Shown piece by piece: positions 35,157 through 45,829 of a DNA stretch of 64,000 bases. This DNA is from Hirsutella rhossiliensis. Taxonomy: Eukaryota > Ascomycota > Sordariomycetes > Hypocreales > Ophiocordycipitaceae. Both the position numbers and the translations under genes were made by a program. A model generated the notes under the pieces. It was given only the letters and a program-made list of their open reading frames with translations. It was not told where the DNA came from and did not search any database. The DNA lies in assembly GCF_020360975.1 (NCBI RefSeq), contig NW_025408681.1:1178001-1242000 (forward strand), in the 5' to 3' direction. How positions within the stretch are numbered: the first letter of the stretch is position 1; the number at the start of each line of letters is the position of its first letter.

Positions 35157-36407
35157 TTAAACTGGCACGTTGGTAAAAAGGTACGACACCGACTCCCCAT
35201 TATGAGTTCGGCGAATCGCCTGAGAGGCCAAGTTAGTCCATGCATCAGCACGTCTCATGGGTGCCATCAAACCTCAGCTAGGGTACCAGACACGTCGATG
35301 ACCTTGAGCTTCGGGCATCGTTCCGTCTTGTCACCTAGAGGGACAGCTTTGAGGTCCAGTTAGCATCATCGGGGCCCTCCCGCGCCATGGAGGCATACGC
35401 ACTATTGGTCACGACCAGGCCGGAGAGACATGACCGGTTAATGTTCTCGATTGCTTTGCCGCTCAGGATGCCGTGCGTGACAATGGCATAGACCTTGCGA
35501 GCGCCATGCTCGTTGACGGTCTCGGCCGCCTTGACGAGCTGTGTGGATGTGCCCGTTAGCGCCTTGGCCCTGTGGCATAAGAGCGGGGCGAGTGACGAGT
35601 CCACGTACCGTTCCGCAGGTGTCGGCCATGTCATCGACAAGAATGGCGACCTTGTCCTGAACATCGCCGACGAGAACCATGCGGCCCACGACGTTGGGAC
35701 GCGGGCGCTCCTTGTGGATCAGAGCAAAGGCCGTGTTCAGGCGATCAGCAATGGAGGTTGCGCGCTTGGCACCGCCGGCGTCGGGAGAGACGATGACGCA
35801 GTTGTCCACGTCCAGGTTCTGGTCGATCCAGCGCAAGACGGACGGCTCAGCGTAGAGGTTGTCCACGGGCACGTTGAAGAAGCCCTGGATTTGAGAGGCG
35901 TGCAAGTCCATCGTGATGACGTGGTTCTGTGAAGACGTTAGGCAGGGCCATGCGCGAGGCGGAAGGGGGGCTGCCGTACGCAACCGGAGACTTGCAGCAT
36001 GTTTGCGATGAGCTTTGCGCTGATGGGGGCGCGAGACTTGTCTTTCTTGTCCTGGCGGGCGTAGGGAAAGTTGGGGATGACGGCCGTGATGCGCCGGGCC
36101 GAGGCTGTCTTGCAGGCGTGAATCATGATGAGCAGCTCCATCAGGCCGTCGTTGACGTCTCCCGGGGCGGTGGACTGCAGAATGAAGACGTCCTCGTCTC
36201 GGACAGACTCGCCAATGGACACGCTCGTCTCCTGGTTGGAGTAGTTGAGGCTCATGGTGTTGGCGACCGAGATGCCCAGTCTGCGCCGACGTCAGCCGAG
36301 CCGTCGCAGAGAAGGACCTGGACATACCGGCTGGCAACCTTGCCGCTCAGCTCCGGGTGAGAGCTCCCCGAGATGAGCTTGATTTCGTTGGCCATCTGAT
36401 CCAACAT
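35157..36407 (-). CDS. Ribose-phosphate pyrophosphokinase (PRPP synthetase)
   Basis: Makes phosphoribosyl pyrophosphate from ribose 5-phosphate and ATP for purine, pyrimidine, histidine and tryptophan synthesis; cytosolic. Six exons: 36407..36328, 36280..35980, 35926..35609, 35538..35403, 35346..35273 and 35219..35157, giving 323 aa, the usual length. Motifs in order: [40 protein letters not shown] (the catalytic flexible loop), [23 protein letters not shown] and the PRPP-binding DDMADTCGT split at the end of exon 3. The C-terminus [20 protein letters not shown] appears only if two mini-introns (56 and 53 nt) are removed; the last has an unusual GTTTGA donor. The start could be 36407 (MLDQ) or 36395 (MANEIKL). 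It resembles the short yeast Prs2/Prs3/Prs4 type without a non-homologous insert. Confidence 0.94.
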
Positions 36408-37226
36408 TGTCGTGGGTGATTGCGTGAGAAGAGTCTTGGTTGAGGGGAGAAATTTTTTGGTCGCTGACGATGGACGTGACGGCGATTGAAGACAAGCAAG
36501 GCAAGGAACCGATATTTATTGGCCTTGTCCGCCCGCGGATGAAAACTGAGCAAAGAAGGGAAAGGCAAGGTTTTGATTGTCCAGTTGCCGTGTCGCCCCC
36601 GTCGTCATGGCTGCACTAAGCTTCGCGGGCGCGGGAAGTTTGCTGGCCTCGTCGGAGGGAGTCGGCGCCAGCCGCTCGAGTCATGTGACAGTGTCCACTC
36701 TTCAACTTCGCAAGACATGTCGCCATTCTCTGCAGCTCAGGCGACGATGCATAAATGCACAGAGCAATGTGTGTGCCGAGAACCGCAACGACGGTCCAGA
36801 TGCGCACGCCACAAGGCCAGGTCTGCAATGATTGGCATCACGGCAGCGTAATGGCCGAATGAGTGCACGACTCTGCTGCTGATCTGACCGACTCACAGCG
36901 TGGCGCTGAGACAAGGTTAGCCTTTAGTCTTTGGCGCGATGACTTCTGCTGACGAACTTCCGACTAGGTGGGAAAACTCTTCTGCAGATGTCGATAGTTT
37001 AGGCCGCCCTTGCGTCCCAGCGACATGGCCTGGATTTCTGTGATAAAGCACGAGCCGAATGCGCAACATTTCATCCAGTGCTGCACGTGCTCTGAGCCTC
37101 ATTAGGCGCGTTGCTTGTGCCGCAGCCCAACAGCTGGCCTCGTCCAACGCTCGCTGTGGATTGTCGCCATCCGAGAGCAACAAAATCCCATGAAACCATG
37201 TCCCCAGATCGAGCGCCTGCTCCATC
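36408..37226. promoter_or_regulatory. Divergent promoter region, PRPP synthetase / flavoprotein fusion
   Basis: Both flanking genes point away from this spacer. A 179-codon minus-strand open frame (36917-37456) overlaps it and is discussed as a finding. Otherwise no motif stands out. Confidence 0.5.
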
Positions 37227-39008
37227 ATGACGCACTGCTCGTCTTTCCCGCCACCGACCTTGTCACCCGTTTCCTCCCATACGTCGCTCCACGAGATGAA
37301 AGCTCGAGATGCTAGGCTCCGTCTTCTCGTCGCATCCACCGGACCGCGTGACACCTCATGGGCGCAGGCGCTCGTCGTGCGGCTGTCCAAGCACCCGCAG
37401 ATCGAGGCAAGGGCTATTGTAGACGACGTGGTCCCTAGACTGACGCAGACAATCATCGTGATGGGAAACCAGAGCTTGACCCTGGGTCAGGGCCAGCGCA
37501 CCGACGACATCGAGTTCTACAGGCAGCAAGCCTACGAGCTGGTCGAGTGGGCGGACCTCATGGTCTGCGTTCCGCTGGACGCCGACGCCATCGCCAAGAT
37601 GCTCGCAGGCATTGCCGACACGCTTCTGGGCGAAGTCCTTAGGGGCTGGGACACTCGCAAGAACGTCGTCTTGGTGCCGGGCATGAGCACTCACATGTGG
37701 GCGAATCCAACGACAAAGTGCCAACTGAACAAACTGCATCGGAAATGGAGTTGGATCCGGGTCATGGCCCCGATATTGTGGCACTATGAGGGAACGCTCA
37801 ACCCGAGGCGAGTTCTGACCTGGAACGGCTTTAACGGGGTCCTGGACATGATCAAAAACCAGGCAGACTTGTTGGGTCTGGGACGTGATGCGGAGATTGC
37901 AGCGGGCCCGGGGATGGCATTCCTTGATAGCCGCAGCCCCGGCGACAAGATCAAGGCGAGGCTGCCGCCCGAGATCTGGACCGTCGTGCTCGATTTCGCG
38001 GGCGACTGGGAGCTGGCGCAGGCACTTGGCATCTACACCAACCTGCCTGTGCCGCAGTCTTGGTGCCTGGCGTCCAAAGACTCGGGCGACCCCCTCAAGG
38101 TCTACGAGCATGAGCTCGAGTGGACCGTCTTGGCGGGCAGCGCGACGGCTGCCTGCAAGAAGCTGTCGCAATCACCGCCCAACTTCCAGGACCTGTCTGC
38201 CCTAGTTGTCAAGCTCGTCATACGATTCGCCCTCACCGAGGTGTTGGAGTTCATGGAGGTCAATCGGCCGGACCTGTTCAGAGTGTTTGACGGGACGGTT
38301 CTGCCGACTAACGCCTCGGCCCATTACCCGCGGGTGGACGTTTTGGAGTACTGGAGGAAGAGCAAATGGTTCCGCGGCAAGCGTGTCTACGACGCGGAAG
38401 CGGTCGACGGGGCCTCGAGGAACGGCCACGTGTGGGTACTGGACTGGTGGTGGCGCCGGTCCGGCTTGCCTCTGCGGTACACGGAGACGGCTCTGGAGCA
38501 GGCTAGCGGCAGAGGCCAGCTGCCGGTGCTCGAGTGGTGGCGCGACGCCGCGGCGCAGGACCAGCAGATTGTGCTGCGGCCGGGACGCTCGCTGCTGTGG
38601 GCCACGCAGCATGGCCAGGCCGAGGTTCTTCGATGGTGGGACGGCTCGGGCATACCCGCGGCGCACGGCGAGGGCGTGGCAAAGACGGCCAGCCGATGGG
38701 GACGAGTCGACGTGCTCGAGACGTGGCGGCGGCTACAGGGAGAGGGGAAGCTCTTCTTAGACGCCGAGGCGCTCGTCAGCGCGACCGTCCACCAGCATAT
38801 CGAGGTGCTCGAGTGGTGGCGCAGGTTCGCGCAAGGTGAGTTGGAGGGCATGGACGGGCGGAAACAGGCAGTCGATTTCCGCGCTAGCAACATGGAAGAG
38901 GTTCTCGAGGACAGCAGCGGCTCCGAAAGCAGGGCAAGGAGGTGGTGGGCGCAACACGGTCAGGACCTCGGGATGAGGAGGAAGCAGACGCAGCTCCAGA
39001 CAAGGTAG
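37227..39008 (+). CDS. HAL3/PPCDC-like flavoprotein fused to VLEWW-type repeats
   Basis: A single open frame of 593 codons; the next in-frame ATG (37296, Met24) may be the true start (570 aa), since homology begins at RLRLLVASTGP. Residues 30-190 fit the HFCD flavoprotein fold of phosphopantothenoylcysteine decarboxylase and Hal3: VEWADLMVCVPLDADAIAKM (107-125), DTLLGEVLRGWD (131-142), PGMSTHMWANP (151-161). Catalytic positions are changed: the His of the LHIEL motif is replaced around QAYEL (101-105), the Asn of PAMN is Ser154, and the ACGDYG Cys is absent (ILWHYEG). Residues 246-257 (LPPEIWTVVLDF) look F-box-like. From 369 to 534 come six spaced units such as VLDWWWRRSGLP, VLEWWRDA, VLRWWDGSG and VLEWWRRF, resembling divergent ankyrin-like repeats. 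It is probably a non-catalytic FMN-binding or scaffold protein; function unknown. Confidence 0.78.
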   Translation: MTHCSSFPPPTLSPVSSHTSLHEMKARDARLRLLVASTGPRDTSWAQALVVRLSKHPQIEARAIVDDVVPRLTQTIIVMGNQSLTLGQGQRTDDIEFYRQQAYELVEWADLMVCVPLDADAIAKMLAGIADTLLGEVLRGWDTRKNVVLVPGMSTHMWANPTTKCQLNKLHRKWSWIRVMAPILWHYEGTLNPRRVLTWNGFNGVLDMIKNQADLLGLGRDAEIAAGPGMAFLDSRSPGDKIKARLPPEIWTVVLDFAGDWELAQALGIYTNLPVPQSWCLASKDSGDPLKVYEHELEWTVLAGSATAACKKLSQSPPNFQDLSALVVKLVIRFALTEVLEFMEVNRPDLFRVFDGTVLPTNASAHYPRVDVLEYWRKSKWFRGKRVYDAEAVDGASRNGHVWVLDWWWRRSGLPLRYTETALEQASGRGQLPVLEWWRDAAAQDQQIVLRPGRSLLWATQHGQAEVLRWWDGSGIPAAHGEGVAKTASRWGRVDVLETWRRLQGEGKLFLDAEALVSATVHQHIEVLEWWRRFAQGELEGMDGRKQAVDFRASNMEEVLEDSSGSESRARRWWAQHGQDLGMRRKQTQLQTR

Positions 39009-41142
39009 CACTGACTCGATGGCGTCGTTTCCAACAAAACACACGATCTGGGGCCATTGCAGGCATCAGGCACAAAATGAGACAGCATCATCAGGGGACC
39101 AACAGCCGGTATACTCGGGGGAGCAACAGCGACGGACTGGTTACCTACCTTGGACAGGACGGCAGCAAGGAGGGTGAATGGTGGACGGGACCAACAGACA
39201 GGATGCAAAAGTAATCGCGACACGATTTTCCCATGACGCTGACGCCCCGGAATGACAGTTCGGTCCCGGGGCCGTGACCAGATCCATGGGAGGTGTGGTG
39301 CCCGCCTACGCACCAGCATGCATAGGCCGCCCCGTCAGGATGGATGTGCGTCGGACCAGAATGCCACGCCCGTGGCTATGGTACGGCGACAACGTCAACA
39401 TCCCAGATTGTCTTAGCTGATGCCGGTCCGGCGCCGGCAGTTGGGAAGAGAGCCGAGGCAGGTTAATCTCAGGAAAGGATCCGCAGCAGCCCGACCAGGG
39501 ACACAAGTGTTGACAAGCTCGTGCACTCTGGGCATTCTGGGAACAATTATGAGACCCCTCGGGACAGGGGGAAACGGACGGCGCAAGTGCGTATATGACA
39601 GGTCTGTTGGGCTTTTGGGGTCTATGATTACGATGGGCAAGGGGCGCACGGCTGTAATTTGACGGGCAATGATGACGAAGACGCAGATGGGTTGGACATG
39701 TCGAAGCGGCCGGCCGGCATAGCCACAGATCTGGAGAGACCCACGGCTCGAGCACGAATGCGGACAGACTGAATCGAGAGGGAGGAGGGCTATTCTCAGA
39801 GTCTCGCTCTCCTCCGCTCTAATAAGAGAGGGTGGAAAAGAGCCCAGCAAGCCCAGCTCGATGTGGGAAGTCGGTGCCGAATACCCATGAACCCCTCTGT
39901 TACATTAGCGCTCGCGTAACGTGTGTTCTGTGTTCAGCCGGAGGAGCCAACGGTGAAATCACGGCCTATTTGGTATTCTGTCCAGCCAACCAAAGCTCGA
40001 TAGGGGACCTCGATGGGGAGACGAAGGCTCGGCCTCACCGGCTTGGCCAGCCGGTGGACGCACGTGCGCACCGGAGGGAGGGAGCAGAGCATGAGGGAAA
40101 CCTGGGGCGTCTGCGCCATGTCGAGATTAGAGGCCGTGGGTAAGGAAGGCCCTTCTGGATCCCCTCCCCGCAGGGCCCGCTCGCAACAGGGTCCTCCCCA
40201 GGGAGAGGAGTCTTGGAAAAAGAGGAAGGTGCTTGGAAAAGGTGTTTTGTCAGTGGAAAGGAGATGTTGGGGAAGAGGGCAGGTTGATTGCAAGAGGCCG
40301 GGTATCGTGCTCTCTCCCGTAGGCGTCTACGGATACGGAGCATGCCAGGTGTGCTAAGGCAAGCCCTGGCCTCACCACCCGCTGCCAGCCGTCGGATAGG
40401 CGAACCTGGCCCGTGCCAGAGGTGCTAGCAACGGGTGCCGCCGCCATGGGTTCGGTCTGGCGTTGGCTCTAGGCCCGGCGCCGAGTGCTAAGGCAAGGTA
40501 CCAAGCTCGTTCCATGCTAGGTAAAGTAGCCGATCCAGTCCGTTGGGGAGAGCCGAGGAGATCATGTCGGGTAGTCTCTTCCAGGGCAGGTAGATTATCA
40601 ACAAGGTGCAAGCGAAAGCGAGCCCATCAAGACGGTTGGGTTGGCTTTGTTTGAGTGGTGAATGGGAGCCTCGCCACGGCGGCCATTTCGAGCACAATAG
40701 GGAGGTCCGTGAAGAGAGAAAGGCGCTTCAGGCACAGATACGGATTTAGAGCACCGATGCATCCAAAGCGGAGCCCACCGTGTCTCTGTCTAACATGACG
40801 GATGCAAGGGAGGAGGGGTGAAGAGACAGACGAGCTAGATGACGCCCAGCCCGACCAGGTTACTGAGACGAGAGAGATATACGGCGATCAGGGGGCAAGG
40901 CAAAAAAAAGGAAATAGGGTGAAAAAAAAGGAAGCGGGTGACGAAACGACCTGTGGCATGGGTGCCGGGAGGGAAAGGTGGAAAAAGCCAACGAACGAAC
41001 AGCCGTGTGCGTGCGTGCGTGTCGTGTCCGTCCCTTTCGATTGTCGGCGGCTGTACAGATGGTGCGCAGGAGTCGTTGGCGGCCATTGTGTACAGTGGGC
41101 TGGCTGTACGGTAGGTACTGCCCCGCCCGCCGCTGTCCAAGG

Positions 41143-41205
41143 CAAGGCAAGGCAAGGCAAGACAGGACAAGGCAAGACAGGGCAAGGCAAGGCAAGACAG
41201 CAGGG
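41143..41205. repeat. Imperfect (GGCAA)n array
   Basis: Pentanucleotide GGCAA/GACAG units repeat about twelve times with single-base drift. The unit is the complement of the array at 25541-25580. Confidence 0.8.
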
Positions 41206-41253
41206 CAAGACACACAAAAAAAAGGTAGCAGGCCAGGTCCCGTTCGTTGTCTC

Positions 41254-41301
41254 GTGGGCGTTGTAGTGGGCGTTGTAGTGGGCGTTGTAGTGGGCGTTGT
41301 T
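41254..41301. repeat. 12-bp minisatellite (GTGGGCGTTGTA)
   Basis: Four head-to-tail copies start at 41254, 41266, 41278 and 41290; the last has one change. Non-coding. Confidence 0.9.
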
Positions 41302-41805
41302 GGCAGGGCCCAGCTGCAGTGCGACGCTGCTGCCCGTCGGCATTGGCGGTGTTTTTCCTTCCTTTTCCCATGCGTTCCTGATGCAAAGACCCCTGATGCT
41401 GTCGCTTTTACATCGACGACGACAACGACAGGAAAGGGGGCAGATCGCCGCGGGCGCTTGACATCCTTGACATCCCTGACGGACCTTATTGTTAGCGTGC
41501 GCGCGCGAGGGCTTTTCCGCCGAAAATGGCCCTCGCCTGGCGTGCTCGCCCGTCAGAGATCGGGTGCGAGCGCTTTGGTTGGCGTCAACCGCTGCCTCGT
41601 CTACTGTAAGCCGTGCACGAGGCTTTATTACGCGCATGCTGTAAGGTACCTAAGTTACAATACGGACCGATTCGGCTGCCAGACAATGAGCGCTACGGGG
41701 AGTCGCTGTTGGACCTGCCTGTCGGCTGGACTAGCTGGAGTATAAGCAAGGCTAGCCTAAGGCTTACATGCAGCGTTCAGGTTTGTTAGCACCTCCGGAT
41801 CCTAC

Positions 41806-42023
41806 AGTACAGTGAGTGAGTGGCACGTACAGTACAGTACGGTACGGTACAGTACGGTAAGTAGGTAGGTAGGTAAATAGGTAGGTTAGGTAGCAGCACG
41901 GCTGATGTTTGTGTTTGTGTGTATCTGTATCCCTATATGCACATGATGACTGCAACAGTTATACCGAGTAATTACTGTACGAAAGGAACAGATAAAGACA
42001 CCTACCTAGGTAGGTACCTAGTA
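41806..42023. repeat. TACAGTAC / TAGG palindromic motif cluster
   Basis: Tandem GTACAGTAC and GTACGGTAC words (41806-41859) grade into TAGG tetramers (41860-41895), with a separate near-perfect palindrome around CTACCTAGGTAG (42000-42023). Confidence 0.75.
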
Positions 42024-43207
42024 AATGCCCGACTGAGCATGAGCCCATCAGACGACTGAGAGCACACACGCCGGTTGCAGGCCAAGGACGATGCAGATTC
42101 GCAGCCAGTGGTCCCTCTCTATAATAGTACGTAACCGCAAAGCGTCGGGCCCCTCAGCGTCCGTTGGGATCCATCCAATGTCCACTGTAATTAGCCACCG
42201 CAAGACCGCCAATCATGACGCCCAGCCCGCCGCCGCCGCCCAAAGCATGCCGCCTCCATTCGGCCGTCCCTTCCTTGGTCTCTCTCCCCATCATCATCGT
42301 CATTCCCCTCTTCCTCCTCCTCCGCCGCCTCCTCTTCTGCCTCCTCCTCCGCCGCCGCCTCCTCCGCCACTTCGTCTTCGCCGACTCGCCGGTTTTCCTT
42401 TTCCCGCCCTCCCTCTCTCGCCACCGCCCCTCGCCCCTCCCCTCGCCGTCTTCCCGCGACTGTCTGCCGTACTATTGTCCTCTCGCCGGCGTCAGCCTCG
42501 TTAGACGTTGGAACCGTTTGTTGCTCTCCACACCCCGTACTCAAACCTCTCTTGCAACAGCCACACGCCCCCCTCCCCCCGGTCTCCCCTGTCTACCCCC
42601 CCTCCCCAGGTTCGTCTAGTACAACCCGTGCCTTGATCGGCTGCCCGCATCTGCAGATTGCTTCTAATTAGACTGTGGGAACACACCTCTCGGTGCCATC
42701 AAGTGGCCGACGAATATTTTCGGACCGCTGTTGGCCTTGTCTCGCTGCCCTGAGCATCGGAATTGTTCCTTTTGACGCATTTCGCTTCTTCATTCTGCCT
42801 CTTTCTTTCATGCTGGCGCGTGCTCCAAGACCGCCCGCGAACAAGGCAAAGGAAGACCGACAGGGCCTGTCTGCTGAACATGGGGCCCGGTTGCGCCAGG
42901 GAAAACGATACGTGACGGTATAACCGCTGCCGACCCGCTAAAGGAGTTGAGCCATTGGCAAGTCCTCGTCGACTGTGGCTGTCTTCCGCATAAGCCATTT
43001 TGCTTGGGATTCCATGCCGGTGGAGAGACAAAAGACGGCACGGCCCTCTCTTCCCACCGCCGGAGGCGTCTTGTTTAATCTCTTGCCACCTCCAAAGTCT
43101 TGAGTCCCGGTCGCACATGCCCTCTCGCAACTCGGCCGGACCCTTTTGTCTGGCAGCATAGCCAAAAGGCCGGCTGCTTTCCCCAGGTCCCGAGACAAGA
43201 GGGTAGC

Positions 43208-45829
43208 ATGGCTTTCTTTCCCTTTCCCGCGCCCGGCCGCAGGAAGATGGCTCCTCCTCCGCCCTTGACGGGACCCATGAGCAAGGCGCACAGGATCCTG
43301 GGCTCCATGCCCCTCAGCATCGACTCGCCCCCCTCCAATCGGGACGACGCCTCGTCGTCGGCCCTCAGCGATGACAGATCCGTCACCACGGCCACCAGTT
43401 ACGATCCCGATTCAGAGGCAGGGGACTTCTTCGACGACCACCCCGTGGGAATTGCAAAGTCAGACAACGGATGGGGCGATGAATCAGGCGTTCTCCCCCA
43501 TTCTCACCATCTCGCCGACAGGTCCGACGACGCCGCTGGCACCATTACCTCGAGCATCCTTAGAAAGAGCCGCTCCTCTTCCACAATCAAGTCGTGGTAC
43601 GACAAGTCCAAGCTCCCTCTTTCCATCTCGCAGCAAACTTCGTCTTCAGCCATGGCAAAGGGCCCCCCGGTCAAGACCGACAGCATGCTCGATCTCGACT
43701 TTCACAGCCTGAGCTCGCCCGACGTGCGGACCAAGAGCAAGAGCAAGAAGAAGCCCACCAAGCTGGACCTCTCGAGCCTTATGTCCGGTCCTCGGCTCAT
43801 CCGAAAGGTCTCTCAAAGGCAGCTGGGAGGGGGCGGCCAACTGGCTCTGGCTTTAGACTGTACAACCAAATACCCTGCTACCCTGTCGCCCATCACCCCC
43901 ATGGACAGCATTTCGCACCAACGGCCATCACCCGATGGAAGCAAGCTTGCGCCTCCCGCCTTTCCAGCCTCGCGACCTGACGCCACCAGAGGTCTCAGCG
44001 GCAACCAGTGGCCGCGGACCAACGACGCCCTGAGTGCGCTGCCGACCCTCTACGACCATTACGAGCAGATGTCGATGCGACACGTCATGAAGCAGTATTC
44101 GCAGCCCGACATGTCTCAGCCCAAGGCGGGACCTAGAGCGGCCCGCTCATTTTCAAGGGCTGAGTGGCAGCTGGCTCGACGCAGCAGCAAGTGTTTTGAC
44201 TGGGTTCATGACTCCTTGCCGCCAACACCGCAAACTGCATTTCACACCAAGTATACCGAGACCTCTCCGCCGCCGGCGACGTCGACGACGAGCGTTTCCA
44301 GCCGGCACACCAGAACGTCCAAGACGACCGACAAGAGCTTCGGATCAGCCGACTTGCAGCAGACGAGCGTGCTAGTGTTGTCCGACTCTGAGGGAGATGA
44401 CATCATAGACGACATCTCGCCGGCCACTCCGGCTCCCGCCAGGCGCTTACCCACGCTCGAAAATGACGTGCCGCCGCTTGTCGCCTCCCGCTCGAGGCCG
44501 TCCCAAAAACAGTCCAAGGGCTTCGAGAAGCCGCCGAGCAAGTCGATTAAGCGGGCGAGCTTCGCGCCGGCAGATACCTACATCACAACCCCTAAAGCTA
44601 AAGGTAGTAGCGGCGTCTGGCCGCCGCCCACAGACTCTCTCCGGGGCACGACTTTTTTGTCATCCAGCACCAACAGTGTATCGGCCGCTACTGATTCGTC
44701 CTCCCGGAGGGCATCACTCGCGTCCAACTTCTCAGCAAGCTCGACAGCCACTGGGCAAAGCAAAAGATCAGGGTATAGCATTCGGGAAGCTCGTGCGGTT
44801 ACTGTGTTGCCAGCTCGTCGTCCTTTGAGTCCAGAGAGGGACGATCCCGACGAGGCGCGACAGCAGATGCTGGACTGGAATGAGTCTCTGCATCGACTGT
44901 CTATTGCCAGCTCCACCGACCAGCTGACGCCGCCTCTGAGTCCCACCTCGGTTGACTTCTACATTCGCTCCGCCCGCTCGTCCATCGATGGCCCGGGAAG
45001 CCACAACCGGCTCATGGCCGTGTCGCGCCAAGAGGAGTTGCTCCTGTCTGCGCTGCGACAAAAGCAAAAGGCCATGCGCGGGAGTGCACTGACCGATTTG
45101 CGGGAAGGAAACGAGGAGCACGATGGAAAAGAGGGGGAGCGGAGTGAGTGCCGCAGACACAGTGCAACGAAGGCGCCTCGTCATGCTCAACGGCGAGGGT
45201 CTAGGGATCAACGCCCCAAGGTATCCCAGACATCGTCCGCCGAGTTGACCATGATTGACCTTGATTTGCCTGCTCTTCGGCTCTCGACCAATGACGCGGG
45301 CAACTCGTTTGAGCGTCAATCGGATACAAGTCGGGCTTTCCACCGCCGGTGGTCGGCGACGGCGGCTGTTCCCGGTGGCGGCAGCAAGCGGTTCAGTCAG
45401 GGGTCGAGCTGCGAGCACATGGGTGAAGAGGTGCCCTTCATCCTCGATGACGCCGACCCGAGCCCGGACCTGAGCGATTATAGGGACTGGCACGCGGCCA
45501 TGACTGCCGGCACAACCCCGGCCGGCAAGCCCTCTTCCCGACGCGACCTCTTCGGCAGCCAGTCTCGGTGTCAGCGTCGTGGGAGCGCTCAGTCCAGCTC
45601 GGGTTGCTCGCCGACTCAGCTCCACCCCGACAGCTTCGCTCGTCTTTCCGGCGTGGCAGAAGAGACGGCCGGTGATGCCGAAGAGGAGGCAGACATCCCC
45701 CGGCCCGATAGCCCCATTTCCCCAGAGTCCTTCCCCGCTGTGCCACATGGGCGAGCGGCCGGATGTAACCTGGTGCGCCTGAGTGCTGTGGGATCTAGCC
45801 TATTGGCTGGCGACATGACGCACCCATAG
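43208..45829 (+). CDS. Long Ser-rich, largely disordered protein of unknown function
   Basis: A single-exon 873-aa protein from the first in-frame ATG (MAFFPFPAPGRRKM). Composition is Ser/Pro/Thr/Arg-rich with short charged blocks, so most of it is predicted disordered. Recognisable pieces are a basic KSKSKKKPTKLDLSSLM segment near residues 176-192, a VLVLSDSEGDD acidic patch near 390 resembling a SUMO-interacting motif, and a helical SRQEELLLSALRQKQKAMR segment near 605-625. That last segment resembles a short helix found in other Ser-rich fungal proteins, and VDFYIRSARSSIDG precedes it. There is no signal peptide or transmembrane segment. The absence of stops over 2.6 kb and consistent composition support a real gene. 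I cannot name a family; a cytoskeletal or signalling adaptor is only a guess. Confidence 0.8.
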   Translation: MAFFPFPAPGRRKMAPPPPLTGPMSKAHRILGSMPLSIDSPPSNRDDASSSALSDDRSVTTATSYDPDSEAGDFFDDHPVGIAKSDNGWGDESGVLPHSHHLADRSDDAAGTITSSILRKSRSSSTIKSWYDKSKLPLSISQQTSSSAMAKGPPVKTDSMLDLDFHSLSSPDVRTKSKSKKKPTKLDLSSLMSGPRLIRKVSQRQLGGGGQLALALDCTTKYPATLSPITPMDSISHQRPSPDGSKLAPPAFPASRPDATRGLSGNQWPRTNDALSALPTLYDHYEQMSMRHVMKQYSQPDMSQPKAGPRAARSFSRAEWQLARRSSKCFDWVHDSLPPTPQTAFHTKYTETSPPPATSTTSVSSRHTRTSKTTDKSFGSADLQQTSVLVLSDSEGDDIIDDISPATPAPARRLPTLENDVPPLVASRSRPSQKQSKGFEKPPSKSIKRASFAPADTYITTPKAKGSSGVWPPPTDSLRGTTFLSSSTNSVSAATDSSSRRASLASNFSASSTATGQSKRSGYSIREARAVTVLPARRPLSPERDDPDEARQQMLDWNESLHRLSIASSTDQLTPPLSPTSVDFYIRSARSSIDGPGSHNRLMAVSRQEELLLSALRQKQKAMRGSALTDLREGNEEHDGKEGERSECRRHSATKAPRHAQRRGSRDQRPKVSQTSSAELTMIDLDLPALRLSTNDAGNSFERQSDTSRAFHRRWSATAAVPGGGSKRFSQGSSCEHMGEEVPFILDDADPSPDLSDYRDWHAAMTAGTTPAGKPSSRRDLFGSQSRCQRRGSAQSSSGCSPTQLHPDSFARLSGVAEETAGDAEEEADIPRPDSPISPESFPAVPHGRAAGCNLVRLSAVGSSLLAGDMTHP

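Larger units (their letters stand above)
39009..43207. other. 4.2-kb gene-free region with repeats
   Basis: No convincing gene. Open frames are Arg/Pro-rich or reflect CTC-rich DNA (42190-42560). It contains a CAAGG-type array (41143-41205), a 12-bp minisatellite, a dense TACAGTAC/TAGG cluster (41806-41895) and another CCTAGG palindrome (42000-42023). The last few hundred bases are the leader of the Ser-rich gene. Confidence 0.6.

Noticed and set aside
42191..42619. Pro/Leu-rich plus-strand and Glu/Asp-rich minus-strand frames
   Set aside because: Both arise from a CTC/CCG-rich repeat tract; there is no conserved segment outside it.
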